Part shown: piece by piece, positions 21,860-33,619 of the stretch | How the letters are laid out: each line of letters opens with the position of its first letter | Numbering within the stretch: position 1 is the first letter of the stretch | From: Chrysaora quinquecirrha | Taxonomy: Eukaryota; Cnidaria; Scyphozoa; Semaeostomeae; Pelagiidae | NCBI GenBank assembly: GCA_014526335.1 | Contig: JACTAT010000049.1 | Coordinates: 620,001-684,000, forward strand | Direction: 5' to 3' | DNA: 64,000 nt | Translations under genes and position numbers: made by a program | Notes under the pieces: generated by a model | Databases searched by the model: none | Seen by the model: only the letters and a program-made list of their open reading frames with translations | Told to the model about the DNA's origin: nothing

Positions 21860-23486
21860 AAAAAATACCTTTAACAATGAATAAGTTACAAATTTGACAC
21901 CAATAGGTACCACACAGAAACAGTGCAGGCAACGACGGTCCTCTCAACCTAGGCCGAAATAATTGGCGGGAAATTTCACACCCACTATGGCCTCTTGCCC
22001 ATGTAATATGGGTAACCTCTCTTTAAATTTCTATTGTTCGATTTGGCTGGTAGATGACCAAAATCAGAACACTTTTATGCCTGTCTCTCTCTCCTAAGCA
22101 CCCCCTTTTAGTGAAAATATGAAGTAAGCCCTCCTCTCTGTTAAGCCCTCTCTTATTTTGACGACTTGAAGGTTCAGTAGTAAATGTATGAAATTAAACA
22201 AAATTAAGTTGTAATGTATAGATATCCAAACCTTGTGTATTACAACAACTAATAACTACTTAGTTCCTACAAATTCATGTTATCTAAAGTTAAAAATTTC
22301 TTGCATAGTTCATTTGGTAATGTCTGTAGCATTCCTCAAAAACTTCAAAAATGAAATAAGCCCTCCTGGGGTTAAATAGAGCTTTTACGTTGAGAAAAGC
22401 TGCTACTTGGGCGAGTTATTTGAACCCTTTGAATTCTTAAAAGTTTCCCAACTCCCCGTTTTCTTCAACTAACTTTCCAAACAATTTGGCAGCCTAGAGT
22501 ACACTTGTGTTTATGATGAATTCACAGCTCTTACCTTGTTATTCCGCCATATTTTATGGTTTTTTGTGGTCGGTGCTTTGCCCTGCCTTTGCCTTGATTC
22601 ATCACATTCAATCAGGCAGTATTTGCTGGTGTTCAGGGTGCAGATTGTGGTGAAGGTGAGGCTTGCGCCCTGTAAGCATCCCCCAGCAATGGCAAAGATT
22701 GGGTGGGCCAATTCTCATTTAAGGTGTGTGTGCTTGATGTTCATCGGGTCTCTTAAAGAAATTCGGTTGGCTGATAACTATAATAAATAAGATGACTAGC
22801 TAAGACACGAGTACACAACATTCAGGGCATGTTTTTATTGGTTGAAATACTTTTTTCATTTAATATTTCATTTAGAAGGGAAACATAAAAGAAGCAAAAA
22901 GCCTGCCGGCTTTCAACCAACTTACCTCAGTAAGCATTAAAATTATATTCAAGCTCAGATCAAAAGATTGCATGTTGTAGGTACTGACTCCAAAAACAAT
23001 AGAATATGTTGTAGAGTCCATTTTTCATGAAATCGTTTCTGTGAAGTAGACAAAGTGGTCAGCTTACCAGAAGGCTCTGAGAATATTTAAAAACATATTG
23101 TGCACATCTGCCTGTAGGAAATCCTGCTAAAGAATCCAAATCACGACAGCCAGAGAAAACAACCCCCTGACTCGCAGGTTAGAATTACCGAATGGTTCCA
23201 AGATAATTAAGATCAATTCGACAGAATCAAACCAGAGGTCAAATACTACATACAACTACAATTCAAATACAATTACACTAAACAAAATGAATAAGAGGAC
23301 TGTATAAATTATCAAAAAGACTCAAAGGACAGAAGGACAAATTCATGCGTTCTCTTCAATGCGAAGCCACGTCTCTGATCTCATGCAGAATACAAATAAA
23401 CAAACGAGTTCACCTGATAATCCTTGTAATAAGGTATAGCATGAATCCTCTGTTGATAATTAATTTTAGCAGAGTTCATTTTAAAG
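21860..23486. other. Intergenic stretch, no supported gene
   Basis: Short ORFs near 22511-22790 on both strands lack splice or family support. An AAGTAAGCCCTCCT phrase recurs in variant form near 22125 and 22352 and may be repeat-derived. The sequence from 23040 to 23486 may include the distal part of a degraded Copia LTR, but no LTR end could be fixed. Confidence 0.35.
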
Positions 23487-23697
23487 ATTTTACTCAACGA
23501 CACAACGATGTTTACTTAAACTGCTACGACGACAACTGAACGTCCACGCACGCACACAAAACTTCTTATTTTTAGAATGAAGAAGTTTCTAGAACAATTA
23601 CATAATCTACACACAGGGACACAATGTAACTAACGGTTGAAATTACGTAATCTACACACAGGGACACAATATAACTGTCGACTGCATATTCCTAACA
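23487..23697 (-). repeat. Copia 3' LTR (start defined, distal end uncertain)
   Basis: On the minus strand the LTR starts TGTTAGG at 23697, immediately after a GAGTGGGAG purine tract (23706-23698). A 44-bp-period duplication (a phrase with CTACACACAGGGACACAAT) lies at 23597-23675. The segment 23487-23592 matches the other LTR-like copy at 30125-30237 at about 90% by eye. Similarity stops near 23487, so the distal part is missing or diverged. Confidence 0.65.
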
Positions 23698-23749
23698 CTC
23701 CCACTCAGTTAACAGTTACAGCACAAAGCTCTCACTTCAAGCCAAGTTT

Positions 23750-24937
23750 TTATCTTAGATATTCAAATTGTCTTTTGTTCAATGGCTTCGTAAGCATGTC
23801 AGCTAGCATCTCTTCTGTACTACAGTACTTAATTTTCATTGTCCCTTTCTGAACCTGTTCTCGAACGAAGTGGTATCGGATGTCGATGTGCTTTGTTGGT
23901 TTATGTCCAACTGGATTATTTGTCATTGCAATTGCTCCTTGGTTGGCTTCCATAACCATCAAGGGTTTAGTTATGTCCACTCCTATGTCTTTAAACAGTT
24001 GCTTCAACCACACTGCTTCCTGAGCAGCGGAGCACAGGGCAATGTACTCTGCCTCTGCTGTTGAGAGCGCGACAGTTGCTTGCTTCTGGCTGAGCCAGCT
24101 GATTGGGCCTTCTCCCATCACGAAGACGTTCCCACTGGTTGAATGACGAGTTTCCATGTCATTTGCCCAATCTGCATCGCTATATCCAACAATTTCTAAA
24201 CTTTCCGTTCTTTTGTACTGAAGTGACAGGTTGATTGTCCCCTTGAGATAGCGAAGGATCCGCTTAACGGCAGTTAGGTGTGCTTCTGTTGGCGCTGAAT
24301 TGAATTTGGAGAGAGCTCCCACTGCCTGTGAGATATCAGGCCGTGTAGCAATTGCAGCATAGAGCAGACTGCCTATCATAGACTGGTATCGGACCTTGTC
24401 GACTTGTTTGCTATATCCATCTTCTGCTACGTGTTTGACGTTTGGGTCCATAGGTGTGGAGACTGGATTAGCTTCTTGAAGTCCATATCGTTCCAGCAAT
24501 TTCTGAATATAAAACTTCTGGGAAAGTTTGATTCCCTCTTCATTTTGTTCAATACCGAAGCCAAGGCAGAAATGAAGGCTACCCATATCTTTCATTTTGA
24601 AGTTTTCGCTGAGACTTGTCTTGATTTTATCCATATCTTGCTGGTTTGTAGTGACTATGATTAAATCATCTACATACACAGCAATAATCGTCAGTTTGTC
24701 CATATCAGATCCTTTTGAAAAGATGCATTGATCTGCCTGGCTCTGCTTGAATTGTAATAACTCCATGGACTCTCTAAACTTCTGATTCCAGCAGCGTGGA
24801 GACTGCTTGAGTCCATACAATGATTTCTTGAGTCTACAAACCATTTCTTCCTTTCCGGGTACCATATACCCTTCTGGTTGCTCCATATAAATTTCTTCTT
24901 GCAAATCTCCGTTCAAGAAGGCTGTGATTACGTCCAT
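23750..24937 (-). CDS. Copia reverse transcriptase and RNase H
   Basis: The frame starts at an ATG directly after an in-frame TAA (24940-24938). MDVITAFLNGDLQEEIYM is the conserved RT motif A region and KSLYGLKQSPRCW follows. The active site is YVDDLIIV near 24690-24667. KYLKG-type and YSDADWA motifs mark the RNase H connection, and STAEAEYIAL and KHIDIRYHFVRE are the conserved RNase H end. No damage is visible within these 395 codons. The stop before it replaces a residue that is usually Gln in LIHQMDV (CAA to TAA), a single substitution separating this half from the integrase half. Confidence 0.93.
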   Translation of the reverse strand: MDVITAFLNGDLQEEIYMEQPEGYMVPGKEEMVCRLKKSLYGLKQSPRCWNQKFRESMELLQFKQSQADQCIFSKGSDMDKLTIIAVYVDDLIIVTTNQQDMDKIKTSLSENFKMKDMGSLHFCLGFGIEQNEEGIKLSQKFYIQKLLERYGLQEANPVSTPMDPNVKHVAEDGYSKQVDKVRYQSMIGSLLYAAIATRPDISQAVGALSKFNSAPTEAHLTAVKRILRYLKGTINLSLQYKRTESLEIVGYSDADWANDMETRHSTSGNVFVMGEGPISWLSQKQATVALSTAEAEYIALCSAAQEAVWLKQLFKDIGVDITKPLMVMEANQGAIAMTNNPVGHKPTKHIDIRYHFVREQVQKGTMKIKYCSTEEMLADMLTKPLNKRQFEYLR

Positions 24938-26790
24938 TTAATGGATCAGCATTCCCTTTTGCACTGCGAATGCCAGTAAGGTCCGGATGGAGCTGAACCG
25001 TACAACAGGAGAGAACGTTTCGTCATAGTCAATGCCATACTTCTGAGAGTGCCCTTTGGCGACTAAACAACCCTTGAAACGCTCAACTTGTCCTTTTTCA
25101 TCATATTTTACTCTGAAGACCCATCTACAGCCGATTGCCTTGCGATTTTGCGGCAATTCAACTAGTTCCCATGTTTTATTTTCCATCAATGATTGATATT
25201 CGGAGTCTGCGGCCGCTTTCCATTGCTCCGAATACTTGCTACTTAGGGCTTCTTGGATAGTAGCTGGTTCTTCAATACTTGCACGAAGTGCTACATGAGT
25301 TGCCTCAGTATAGTCATCTACACCCAAGCGAGCTGGTGGTACACCTTTCGTCAATCTCTGAGATCTTCGAGGTACTTCCTGTTGATCCTCTTCATCTGAA
25401 TCTTCCAATGGCGGCATCTCTAATGGTCCGTTGCCTTCTGATCCTACTTCTTGGTCAATTTCGTCCTCTGACTCTATCTCTGTGGATAGTTTCTGTTGAC
25501 CAAAGTCAGTTTCACTGAAGGTTACGTCTCTCCGAATGACAAGTTTCCTGCTCTGTACATCAAAGAGCCGATAGCCCTTTTGCTTGTTGCTGTACCCCAA
25601 GAATCGAAGATTGATGGCTTTCTTATCAAGCTTTCTCCGCTCAGCTTCCGGTATGTGAGCATAAGCGATGCAGCCAAATACCCGGAAATGAGAGACATCA
25701 GGTGCCTTTCCGTACCATCTTTCATACGGTGTCTGATTCGATGCAGCAGTCGTAACTCGGTTTCTAATGTAAGCTGCAGTGTTAATTGCCTCGGCCCAAA
25801 ATACCTTGCCAAGTTTTGCATGAAATACCATTGCCCTCGCAGATTCGAGAAGGGTTCGGTTCATGCGCTCTGCAACTCCATTCTGCTGAGGAGAGTGGGG
25901 AACTGAAGTTTCATGCTTAATTCCTTTCCTTTTGAGATAGTTTTCAAATTCGAGTGAGGTGTACTCGCCTCCATTGTCTGTACGCAGAGTTCCAATTCTG
26001 CATCCAGCTTCATTCGTTGCTGCGGCTTCGAACTCTTTGAATTTACTTAGGACCTCTGATTTCTTGGCTATAAAGTAGACCTTCACGCATCTGGAGTAGT
26101 CATCGATGAAGGTGGTGAAGTAGCGTTTTCCATTGAAGCTCTGTATGGACATGGGCCCACACACGTCACTGTGAACTATCTGTAGCTTCCTTGTAGTCCT
26201 AATGCCTCCCACTGGCTTGAATGGTTTTCGGCTCATCTTGCCTTCTACGCATCCTTCACAAAAGCTCAGTGTGTCACTCTCGGATAGTTCAACTCCTTTA
26301 ATGAGACCCTTTTTCACTGCATGTGTTAACTGTTTTATATTCACATGTCCCAGTCTTTGATGCCATAAGTCGATCACATTTGAAATATTAGTTTCTGTCC
26401 TTTTGACTTGATGATCTTCTGCTGAGGTCTTTGCCTCACAATTAAGCTGGTATAACCTCTTGACAAGTCTTTGTTTGCCTATTACCTTTCGATTTGCGTC
26501 TTTTATCCAACAACAGCTATGTCCCAACTGCACAATTAGGCCGTTTTGTGTGACAGCACGAACACTGAACAAATTGCATGCTAGCTTTGGGACATAGAGC
26601 ACTCCATCGATTTCAGTGGTCCCTTGCTTATTATGGCTTATGTCCATTGTTATTGTAACCTGTCCCGATCCATAAGCCTCCACTGTACGACCATCGCCCA
26701 GTCTGACTGTTTCGGGTACATCAAACTTGCGGTATTTAGTCAGTAACTCTTTATTGGAGGTCATGTGTTGAGATGCTCCAGAGTCCAGAA
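24938..26790 (-). CDS. Copia protease, GAG-pre-integrase and integrase
   Basis: ILDSGASQHMTSN near 26791-26753 is the aspartic protease active site. DLWHQRLGHVN and CEGCVEGKM form the pre-integrase HHCC zinc region. The catalytic triad is visible as HSDVCGPM, LRTDNGGEY and NGVAERMNRTLLESARAM with normal spacing. After an acidic linker the RT N-terminus appears (RWVFRVKYDEKGQVERFKGC). The frame ends in a TAA at 24940-24938. Apart from that terminal stop it looks functional. Confidence 0.92.
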
Positions 26791-27480
26791 TCCATTGTTG
26801 ATTTGAGTTACTTTCTAATTGCTCGGTTCCAATCAGACAGAGTGGAGAGTCTGAGTCTTCATCTTCTTTCTCTGCAGTCTTGGCATTGTGGTTATCATTT
26901 TTAACTGGTTTGCTAGACTTAATTTGCTTCTTTTGGCGACATTCAAAACTCTTATGTCCTTCCTTATTGCATCTGTAGCACCTGCCTTTGAAAGGCCTTT
27001 TGAAGTCCTTTTCTGTCTTTAGTGCACAATCTCGATTGTTCCGAGTAGTTTCTACAGCCTTGCTGGCCAGCCTATTCTGCTCTTCGTTAACAAGGGCTTG
27101 CTGGACAAATGCCAGTGATAACTCATCTCCCTTGGCTTCCAGAGCTGTAACGAGTGTTGTATAGCTCGGTGGAAGACTTATAAGTAGTGCAACAACTTGC
27201 TCTTGTTAGGCCACTGCAGACCCGAGTGCTGCTAGTTTATCGGCGATTTCTTTCATATCTTTAATATGATCTTGAACCGATTGGCCTTCTCTCATTTTTA
27301 AAGTGAAAAACTGCCTCTTGAGAAACAATTTATTTGTCAGGGTATCCCTCTCAAAATGAGCCTTGAGAGTATCCCATAGGTCCTTCGGTGTTGCGCAGGA
27401 TGTCACCAAATAAATAAGATTCGACTGAATCCCCATCACTAGTGTCGCCATCGCCTTCTGCTTTCCCTTTTCATGACTAA

Positions 27481-29862
27481 GGGAGCTGTCATTATTAATA
27501 ACGGGGAGGGGGTGGAAGCATTTTGAAAATATGTGCAAAAAATTTTAGACCCCAGCATTCTAGCCATGAAAAATTTCAGACCCCATCTAATTTTCGCCAA
27601 AAAATTTCAGACCCCCGACAGCACAATATTTTACTGGATAAGTAACAAAACTACTTTAACACCAACTCATCGGACGTAACATCCCATGTAATCAATACGC
27701 ATTCAAGTCCTTTGACCACATACAGCAAAAATCTAAAACTATGTTATCATTATTTCAGTCAACCAAGAAATGAGCAATTCGAAAATGGTAGATACAAAAT
27801 ATCAATGAAAATCGAGCAAAGACTCAAAAATAGCGTGTTAAAGTGTGAACATTCACAATATCCATAGAAATAAGAATTTTCAGGCTTTTTATTCCATGAC
27901 TGTATATTTTCGCCTGAACCTCCCACGGTCCAATTTCATTGGCGAGAAGAGCTTATATTCTTGAGTTCTAATTTAACTATGATGAATGTATGCGCTAGAT
28001 ACACCGGTGAGCCAGAAAAAGTTCCAACTTTTGAAAATTCACAGCACCAAGTGTACGTCACGGATTTGAATGATTCAAATTCTAGTTAAAAGCCGAAAGA
28101 TTTAAGTATTTTGTGATTTTTCTCGCTGTCTTACCAGCATTAGAAGTATCGATGAATTCAACTTTATTAAAATTTCATTGTTGCAAACTGACTGAAAAAG
28201 GGTCTAAAACGTTGAGCAAGTTGTAAGGACTCTTCGTACACAGAGCAATACTCAATGGGCGTTTTACCTCTCTCAAGAGTTATAAGACATCAATTTTCAA
28301 ACAAATGAACCAGTTGCTGTCAATGAACAACAATGAACTCATGTCTGTAGCAACTGAAACAAACATTGAGAAGCCAGGCCACATAAAAAGATTTATTGCT
28401 GCCATTGAAATCCTGAAGTCCTCATCAGCTTCCTCCTCAGGCCAAACATCATCGTCGTCAAGTGCATCGTCAACAAGCACTTCCAAGGACTCTGGAAATC
28501 AAGAAAACTGTACCCAGAGCCAAGGAGATGTTGCTACTATCAACAAAAGTGATCATGGTGATGACCCTAAGAATCTGCCAAAAGCAATACAAGATATGTA
28601 CATCCCAAACCCTCATAATGTAACCAACAGGGTTTTATAGGTCTTTGACCTTCTATTTCCCTTAACATTTATATTATTATTATATGAGCAACTGAAATTT
28701 TACAATGCCCTGTTGTTCAGTTTGCACAAGTCTTCTTATGATCTCATATCTCCTGTGCAATTCGAAAATTATGTTATGAGTCAGCGTCATCAGAGATGGT
28801 CAGTTGAAAAGGAGTTCAAGGCAGTTGAGGCTTTTTTTGAATCTGCAACTTCAAAAGAATCTCTTGAAGGAAATGCCATAAATATAAGGAAATATACAAG
28901 TGTTGATGCATCAAAGTTCCTTGCAAAAGATACCAAGAGGGCTGAAAACACTGTTGAATATGTCAACAGACTATATTCAAGGCTAAACAAGCTCAAAAGC
29001 TTGTTCTCAATTTCAAGTCATCTTTGTATGACTCTGAATATGTTGTAAAACATTGGAAAGCAAATGAACTCATGTACTATGACGAAAAATTGGTAAAAAT
29101 TAGCAACATGATGCAACCCATTTCAGATCTAGACATAAAGCTGAATAATACACTTCAGTCTCTTAAGAGAAAGTTTTCCAAGGTAGATATTGATATGGCA
29201 GAAAAGAACAGGAAAAGAAGGAGACAGGCAGATAATGCTAAAGCTGATGAGAATATTAAAACAAGTCGCCTGCTTGCAAGATGTGCAGAGGTAATCAAGG
29301 TGGTTGCACCTGCTGATTTTGCCCATCTTGATTGTGTTCAAATGCAAAAAGAGAAGTGCATAACTTTGGTTAAGTGAAGCAGATTTTGCAAGTGCTATGC
29401 CACAGCTTAAACCAAGATATCATTTGAATGCGTTGACATACTTAATCTCAAATGGTGTCTTCTGTGGCGCTGCAAAAGAGGATGCCTTAGTGGCAAAGGA
29501 TCAACTTCAAGAGAGCCAGATTGTGACAAAAGGAAGGAACATAACAGGGAAGAATTCTCGTGAAGAAACGAAAAAAGAACATCAGAGACAAAAGAAACTG
29601 ATGTGCAACTTTTTAAAGAAAGCTGACAAATGAATAATTTTGAAAGTCTGCATAATGTTTCAAGAAAAGTGATTAATAGTCAAGTTGAAATCTAGAACAT
29701 TGAAATATTTTTGAAAACAGTCAAAATCTGGCTTATTTATTTTCAGACCCCAGCATAAATTCTTCTAAAAATTTCAGACCCCAATGAATTTACCCTAAAA
29801 ATTTTCAGACCCCTCCTCATATGCTTCCGCCCCGGTCCCTGCAATAATTTATGACCGCTCCC
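27481..29862. mobile_element. 2.38-kb TIR element with TAA target duplication (PIF/Harbinger-like)
   Basis: The ends are GGGAGC(T/G)GTCAT in inverted orientation, and TAA flanks both sides (27478-27480 and 29863-29865). A 3-bp TWA duplication is the hallmark of PIF/Harbinger. The resulting empty site restores Gag phase, which confirms the borders. Subterminal copies of AATTTCAGACCCC occur three times near each end in the same orientation (about 27541-27617 and 29740-29815). No transposase was recognised, so it is probably non-autonomous. Confidence 0.8.
28305..29636 (+). pseudogene. Unrecognised coding sequence inside the TIR element
   Basis: Open segments 28305-28640, 28713-29048, 29024-29377 and 29397-29633 lie on the same strand in shifting frames. 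The first has a Ser-rich run; the third has a basic KNRKRRRQ patch that could be a nuclear signal; the last has LKPRYHLNALTYLISNG and a Lys/Glu-rich tail. The composition is protein-like and mostly helical. I recognise no domain. It may be a decayed Harbinger accessory (Myb-like) protein or a captured host gene. An exon-intron reading is also possible because some frame changes sit near AG/GT dinucleotides. Confidence 0.45.
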
Positions 29863-30049
29863 TAACTTGAGCTGCTGGATCATCTCCAGGGGATGGGGCG
29901 GTTCCATCAACATGTCCCCATATTTCCTTGGCCATAAGCAAATGTTTCATTTGAAATTTCCACGTAGGCCAGTTAGACCTATCTAATTTCTCAATCTCCC
30001 ACTTGTTTCTTGCCACTGCCATTTTGCTTTCTGACCAGCAAAAATTTAT

Positions 30050-30469
30050 TCAAGAAATCCAAGAGATAAATATAAACCACAGAGAAAATCTTTGATTTTT
30101 ATAACGCAGCGTACGGACTGGGCCTTTACTTGAACGACACAACGATGTTTACTCAAACTGCTACGACAACAACTGAACCACACTGAACGTTCACGCACGC
30201 ACACAAAACTTCTTATTCTTAGAACGAAGAAGTTTTTGAGAGAGTTTTTTTCAGAAAAGAGTCTTTTTTAGAGAGAATCTTTTTCAGAGAGAATCTTTTT
30301 CAGAGAAAGTCATTCTTCAGAGTCAATTTCTAACTTCATTCATGTCTCGTGACCTGACCAAAGTCTAAGTTGTAAATCAATAGAGAACAAAACATCAACA
30401 ACAAAACAAAACATCAACAAGTATTTACAAGGACCAGCAAAGGGTGAAAAGCGCGCGCATTTTCCTACA
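30050..30469 (-). repeat. LTR-like sequence upstream of Copia gag
   Basis: On the minus strand it starts TGTAGG at 30469, directly after an AAGGGGGAG purine tract. It includes three to four imperfect copies of AGAGAATCTTTTTC (on the plus strand, about 30245-30310) and the block 30125-30237 shared with the Copia 3' LTR. The downstream end is probably just before gag near 30050-30025. A purine tract in front of what should be a 5' LTR implies that this LTR was once the 3' LTR of another element. Confidence 0.6.
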
Positions 30470-30652
30470 CTCCCCCTTGACCAGCCTCAGAGGCAAAGGT
30501 GATAAGAGTTCATCAAGCTGGTCAATCTGAATGCGTACTCTGGCCAATTCCGCCGCTTTTCTTCTAGGTCTGGTCTGACTTGGTAGTTCTTTCTCTTTCA
30601 CATTTCTTTGTTCAGGTTTCATTTCTGTTTGAGTAATCTCAAGCGGGTACAA
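30470..30652 (-). pseudogene. C-terminal remnant of another LTR-element polyprotein
   Basis: Open minus-strand frame with RPRRKAAELARVRIQID ending close to the purine tract and LTR. Arg-rich, Ala-rich tails of this kind close BEL/Pao polyproteins. The fragment is short, so the family is tentative. Confidence 0.4.
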
Positions 30653-30743
30653 TTTCTGTACTGGGAGTTCAATGCAATTTCTATTCGCTAAGCCAACCTT
30701 AGCTCCTCTGATCGTGTCATCTCTGCTTCAAGGACAGCTAGTA

Positions 30744-31665
30744 TGATGGAATTTGCGGTTCTTTATTATTTCACCGTTTTTCAAGCTTGAAAACCAATTT
30801 CAAGTGTTTTTCGTTATATTGGGTGTTTGGTATGCGCATGCATAAGGAAAATGTGATTACGAAAGATTAGTTACAATCTGTTTGCTCATAACAACCGGAC
30901 TGGTCGCATGTTAACCATAAAAACTCGGACACTTGCGTTGAGCTGTATTTTTGAACGACGTAGTTTTCGTGTCACTGGAATGTTGGTTAAGCTCCGTCCA
31001 TGTCAACGTGGTTTCTTCATCGACTTAAAATTCGAGAATGTGCGCTGCGCAGGTTGGCGTCATGCGTCCTTAACTTGCACAGTTGGAGACTGACTGGTCT
31101 TCTTAGATTGATGCATTTGCTGACAGATTGTCGTCTCTGGTAGAGCAGGGCGATTAAATAAGCCATTTACGTTGACCTATTTCTATCGCTTTGCTCGCCT
31201 AAGGAACAACATCTCGCATTCGACTGGGGAGCATTGCATTCTACCCAACTAGCTACATAAGGCGGGAGAGGTCAGCGTTGAAATTATTTTTGGTCGCCCT
31301 TTTATGCATCAATTCAATAGGCAATAAAATGGAATAAAATTGGCTAACAAACTATAGGATTATATTCATAGCCACCTGAATATATTTCAGAAGGAAATCA
31401 CTGAAAGGTGTGAAATATTAATATTTTCACATTTTTTGCGCAACACAAGAAGCAAGCAAAATTAGTTACTCTTGTAGGTATTATGTAGGTATTAAAACCA
31501 AAGTCATTTATATTTACATTTCTACTTCTACTATCAAAATAATAGCTAGTTACATGAGGATAATACCCCCCCTCCCTTGCTGCCTGATGCACTTAAATAG
31601 TTGAAAAGCCCAAACACCAATGTCAAGGTGGCATCATTGTTGAGGTATTTCCTTTTTGTCTGAAA
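30744..31665 (+). repeat. Solo LTR (BEL-type) matching the LTR at 44698-45783
   Basis: Starts TGATGGAATTTGCGG and is closely similar over the first 555 bases to the inverse-strand copy at 45783-45225. More diverged similarity continues to about 31665 (TTTTTGTCTGAAA). No element body adjoins it on either side, so it is a solo LTR. It lacks the 167-bp MITE present in the other copy, which allows an approximate empty-site comparison. Confidence 0.75.
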
Positions 31666-33619
31666 TGTATGGAAAAGAAAACGAATCTTATTCTCAGAGA
31701 AAAAATGGCAAGCTAATGACGGCCATTTTAAAAAGCATTTCTAACTTTATGTTACATAGGTTTACTTTTTCTTTCTTAGTTTTTGCTTTCTCGGTAAATC
31801 TGCTCCTCTATCAAATATATTTCACCAGGTGCAGTTGAGCAACATTCTGTTGCTGCAGTCACTTAATCTGTATACACTAACATGAATTTGGTTTCAATCT
31901 TCATCTCACGTGTTTTGATTATGATTCACCTTTTTTGATTCACCTATATAATATATATATAGTCACATATTGAGGATTTCCATTGAATCGTTAAGAAATG
32001 ACCCCAAGTATATCATACATCTCTTGGTATCCAGCAGCAACTGCAATGTCATACTCTGCCAAATGTGTAACAGTGATGATTATTGTAGATGGAATCCTGC
32101 ACGTAAATTTGCAAAAATTATATGAGAAACAATGTTGTGGTTTTTGTTGCTGCTTCTGAATTATTTTTGCCCATAACCACAGTTTCCTTCTGATCAAAAG
32201 CTACAAATGGCATTAAGGGGAATACTTGACCCTGGAATGTACAGGGTTGCGCCCCCAAGTTTTTGCAAAGTGATCCACCTGTAAGTTATTGTTTTACACA
32301 TTTAGCCATCCAGTTTCATGACCGTCGTATGCACCAATGTTGGCCAGTTGTTAAGGACATTTTAATCTGTGGGGCGGTGCCAGCCATCCTTAAATATTGG
32401 GTGAACTGTTAGGGGTCTGGGGGTTTGCCATGAGAAAAATTCTCAGGGTCCATGCCCTTCACAATGCTTTAAAATTCCCTTTATAATGTGGGGGAAATGC
32501 CCTTCGTTGATGAAATGAAAGATAGTTTCCTAGTTTCAACAGAGATGAAATGGTCTATAAACAACCCAAAATGTAACGAGAAAGTAATGATGAACTCAAG
32601 ACACAACATGAAGCAAAGAGAATATTAAGAGTACTTTGTTGTTAAAGAAACTGGTCCCATCTTTTGCTAAACCTTTAATGTTGTGTTTGCTTTTCTGCAA
32701 GTGTCTAGTAATATCATATACTTTCATAATATATAAATGTTCACAATAAAAACAAACCAAAAAGACCGCTTGGTGCTTGAACAACAATTTCTCTGTAGGA
32801 GGATACAAGGTTAGCTCTCTCAAAAATAAAAATTACTCATCCCCCCCCCATGTTCTCGTTGAACTTCAGTGAATTACGAAATTCATCTTTCTTCAGAAAA
32901 TTGGGGTGCACACGTTCTCCAAGTCCACTTAGACTTATTACCTTCCTCCCACTCTTTCGAAACAGCTTCTAACAACAACAACAACATACAGCTGTTTCCT
33001 CAGAGTACTATGAAGCAAACAGCAACCTGTTGTTGTGGTTGTTCGGGTAATTGTTGGTTGTTGTTTGCGAATAGTACGACTCGTGTAATAAGTCTAGTTT
33101 GACCTGTCGTTCCTGATGAAAGCAAACGTTGCCATACATAGCACAATGAGGTGCTAATTGTCCCATGTTTACAAAGACACAACCACACGATTAAAACTAG
33201 ACGTATTTCCATTTCGCGAAACAGGATGAAACGATGTGTATGAGTTTTGAACTGTGGTGAATATTTTATTTCCAAGAAAAAAACTCTCTCTTATTCTCTT
33301 ATTCAAGACCTTAAAAATACTTTCTCTATTCAAAATAAAAGTTTTGCATGCCAAAAACGTTACGTCAACTTTCTGCAAAAATCTTTGCGCAGCCAATTAA
33401 ATTGCTGCATTTCATTTGCTGCGTTTTAAGTTGCTTTTTTCCTTCCTCTCACTTTAATCACGGTTTTCGATCCTTCGAATTTGTAAAACGTTACAAAATA
33501 ATTGTGGGTGGCAGCTCCCTGGGACGCCGGAACGGAGCACCCAGTACATTGTACGGCACGGCGGAAAAACAATCGAGCCCACCGATACGGTATAAATGCA
33601 ATCTGCAACATGCCGTATA
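31666..33619. other. Non-coding stretch
   Basis: No supported gene. Contains an AT dinucleotide run near 31945-31962, a poly-C run near 32842-32849 and an AAC repeat near 32973-32985. Short ORFs have no family or splice support. Confidence 0.4.

Larger units (their letters stand above)
26791..30022 (-). pseudogene. Copia Gag, split by a nested element and one stop
   Basis: An ATG at 30022-30020 starts a typical Copia Gag (NWPTWKFQMKHLLMAKEIWG). The reading frame runs to 29866, is broken by the element 27481-29862, and resumes at 27477. A TAA at 27208-27206 interrupts it once more. A zinc knuckle CYRCNKEGHKSFEC lies near 26980-26940. The frame on the two sides of the insertion matches once one TAA copy is discounted, so the insertion itself made the break. 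Confidence 0.85.
23487..30469 (-). mobile_element. Ty1/Copia retrotransposon, interrupted by a nested element
   Basis: Minus-strand Gag, protease, integrase, RT and RNase H in Copia order, flanked by LTR-like sequence at 23487-23697 and about 30050-30469. The coding length without the nested insertion (27481-29862) is about 3.9 kb. Only two in-frame stops and no frameshift were found in pol and the C-terminal part of gag, so the element was active relatively recently compared with its neighbours. The two LTR-like ends share only about 100 bp, which is abnormal; see the finding on LTR chimerism. Confidence 0.88.

Noticed and set aside
25279..25906. Plus-strand ORFs inside the Copia region
   Set aside because: They are shadows of the minus-strand integrase frame.
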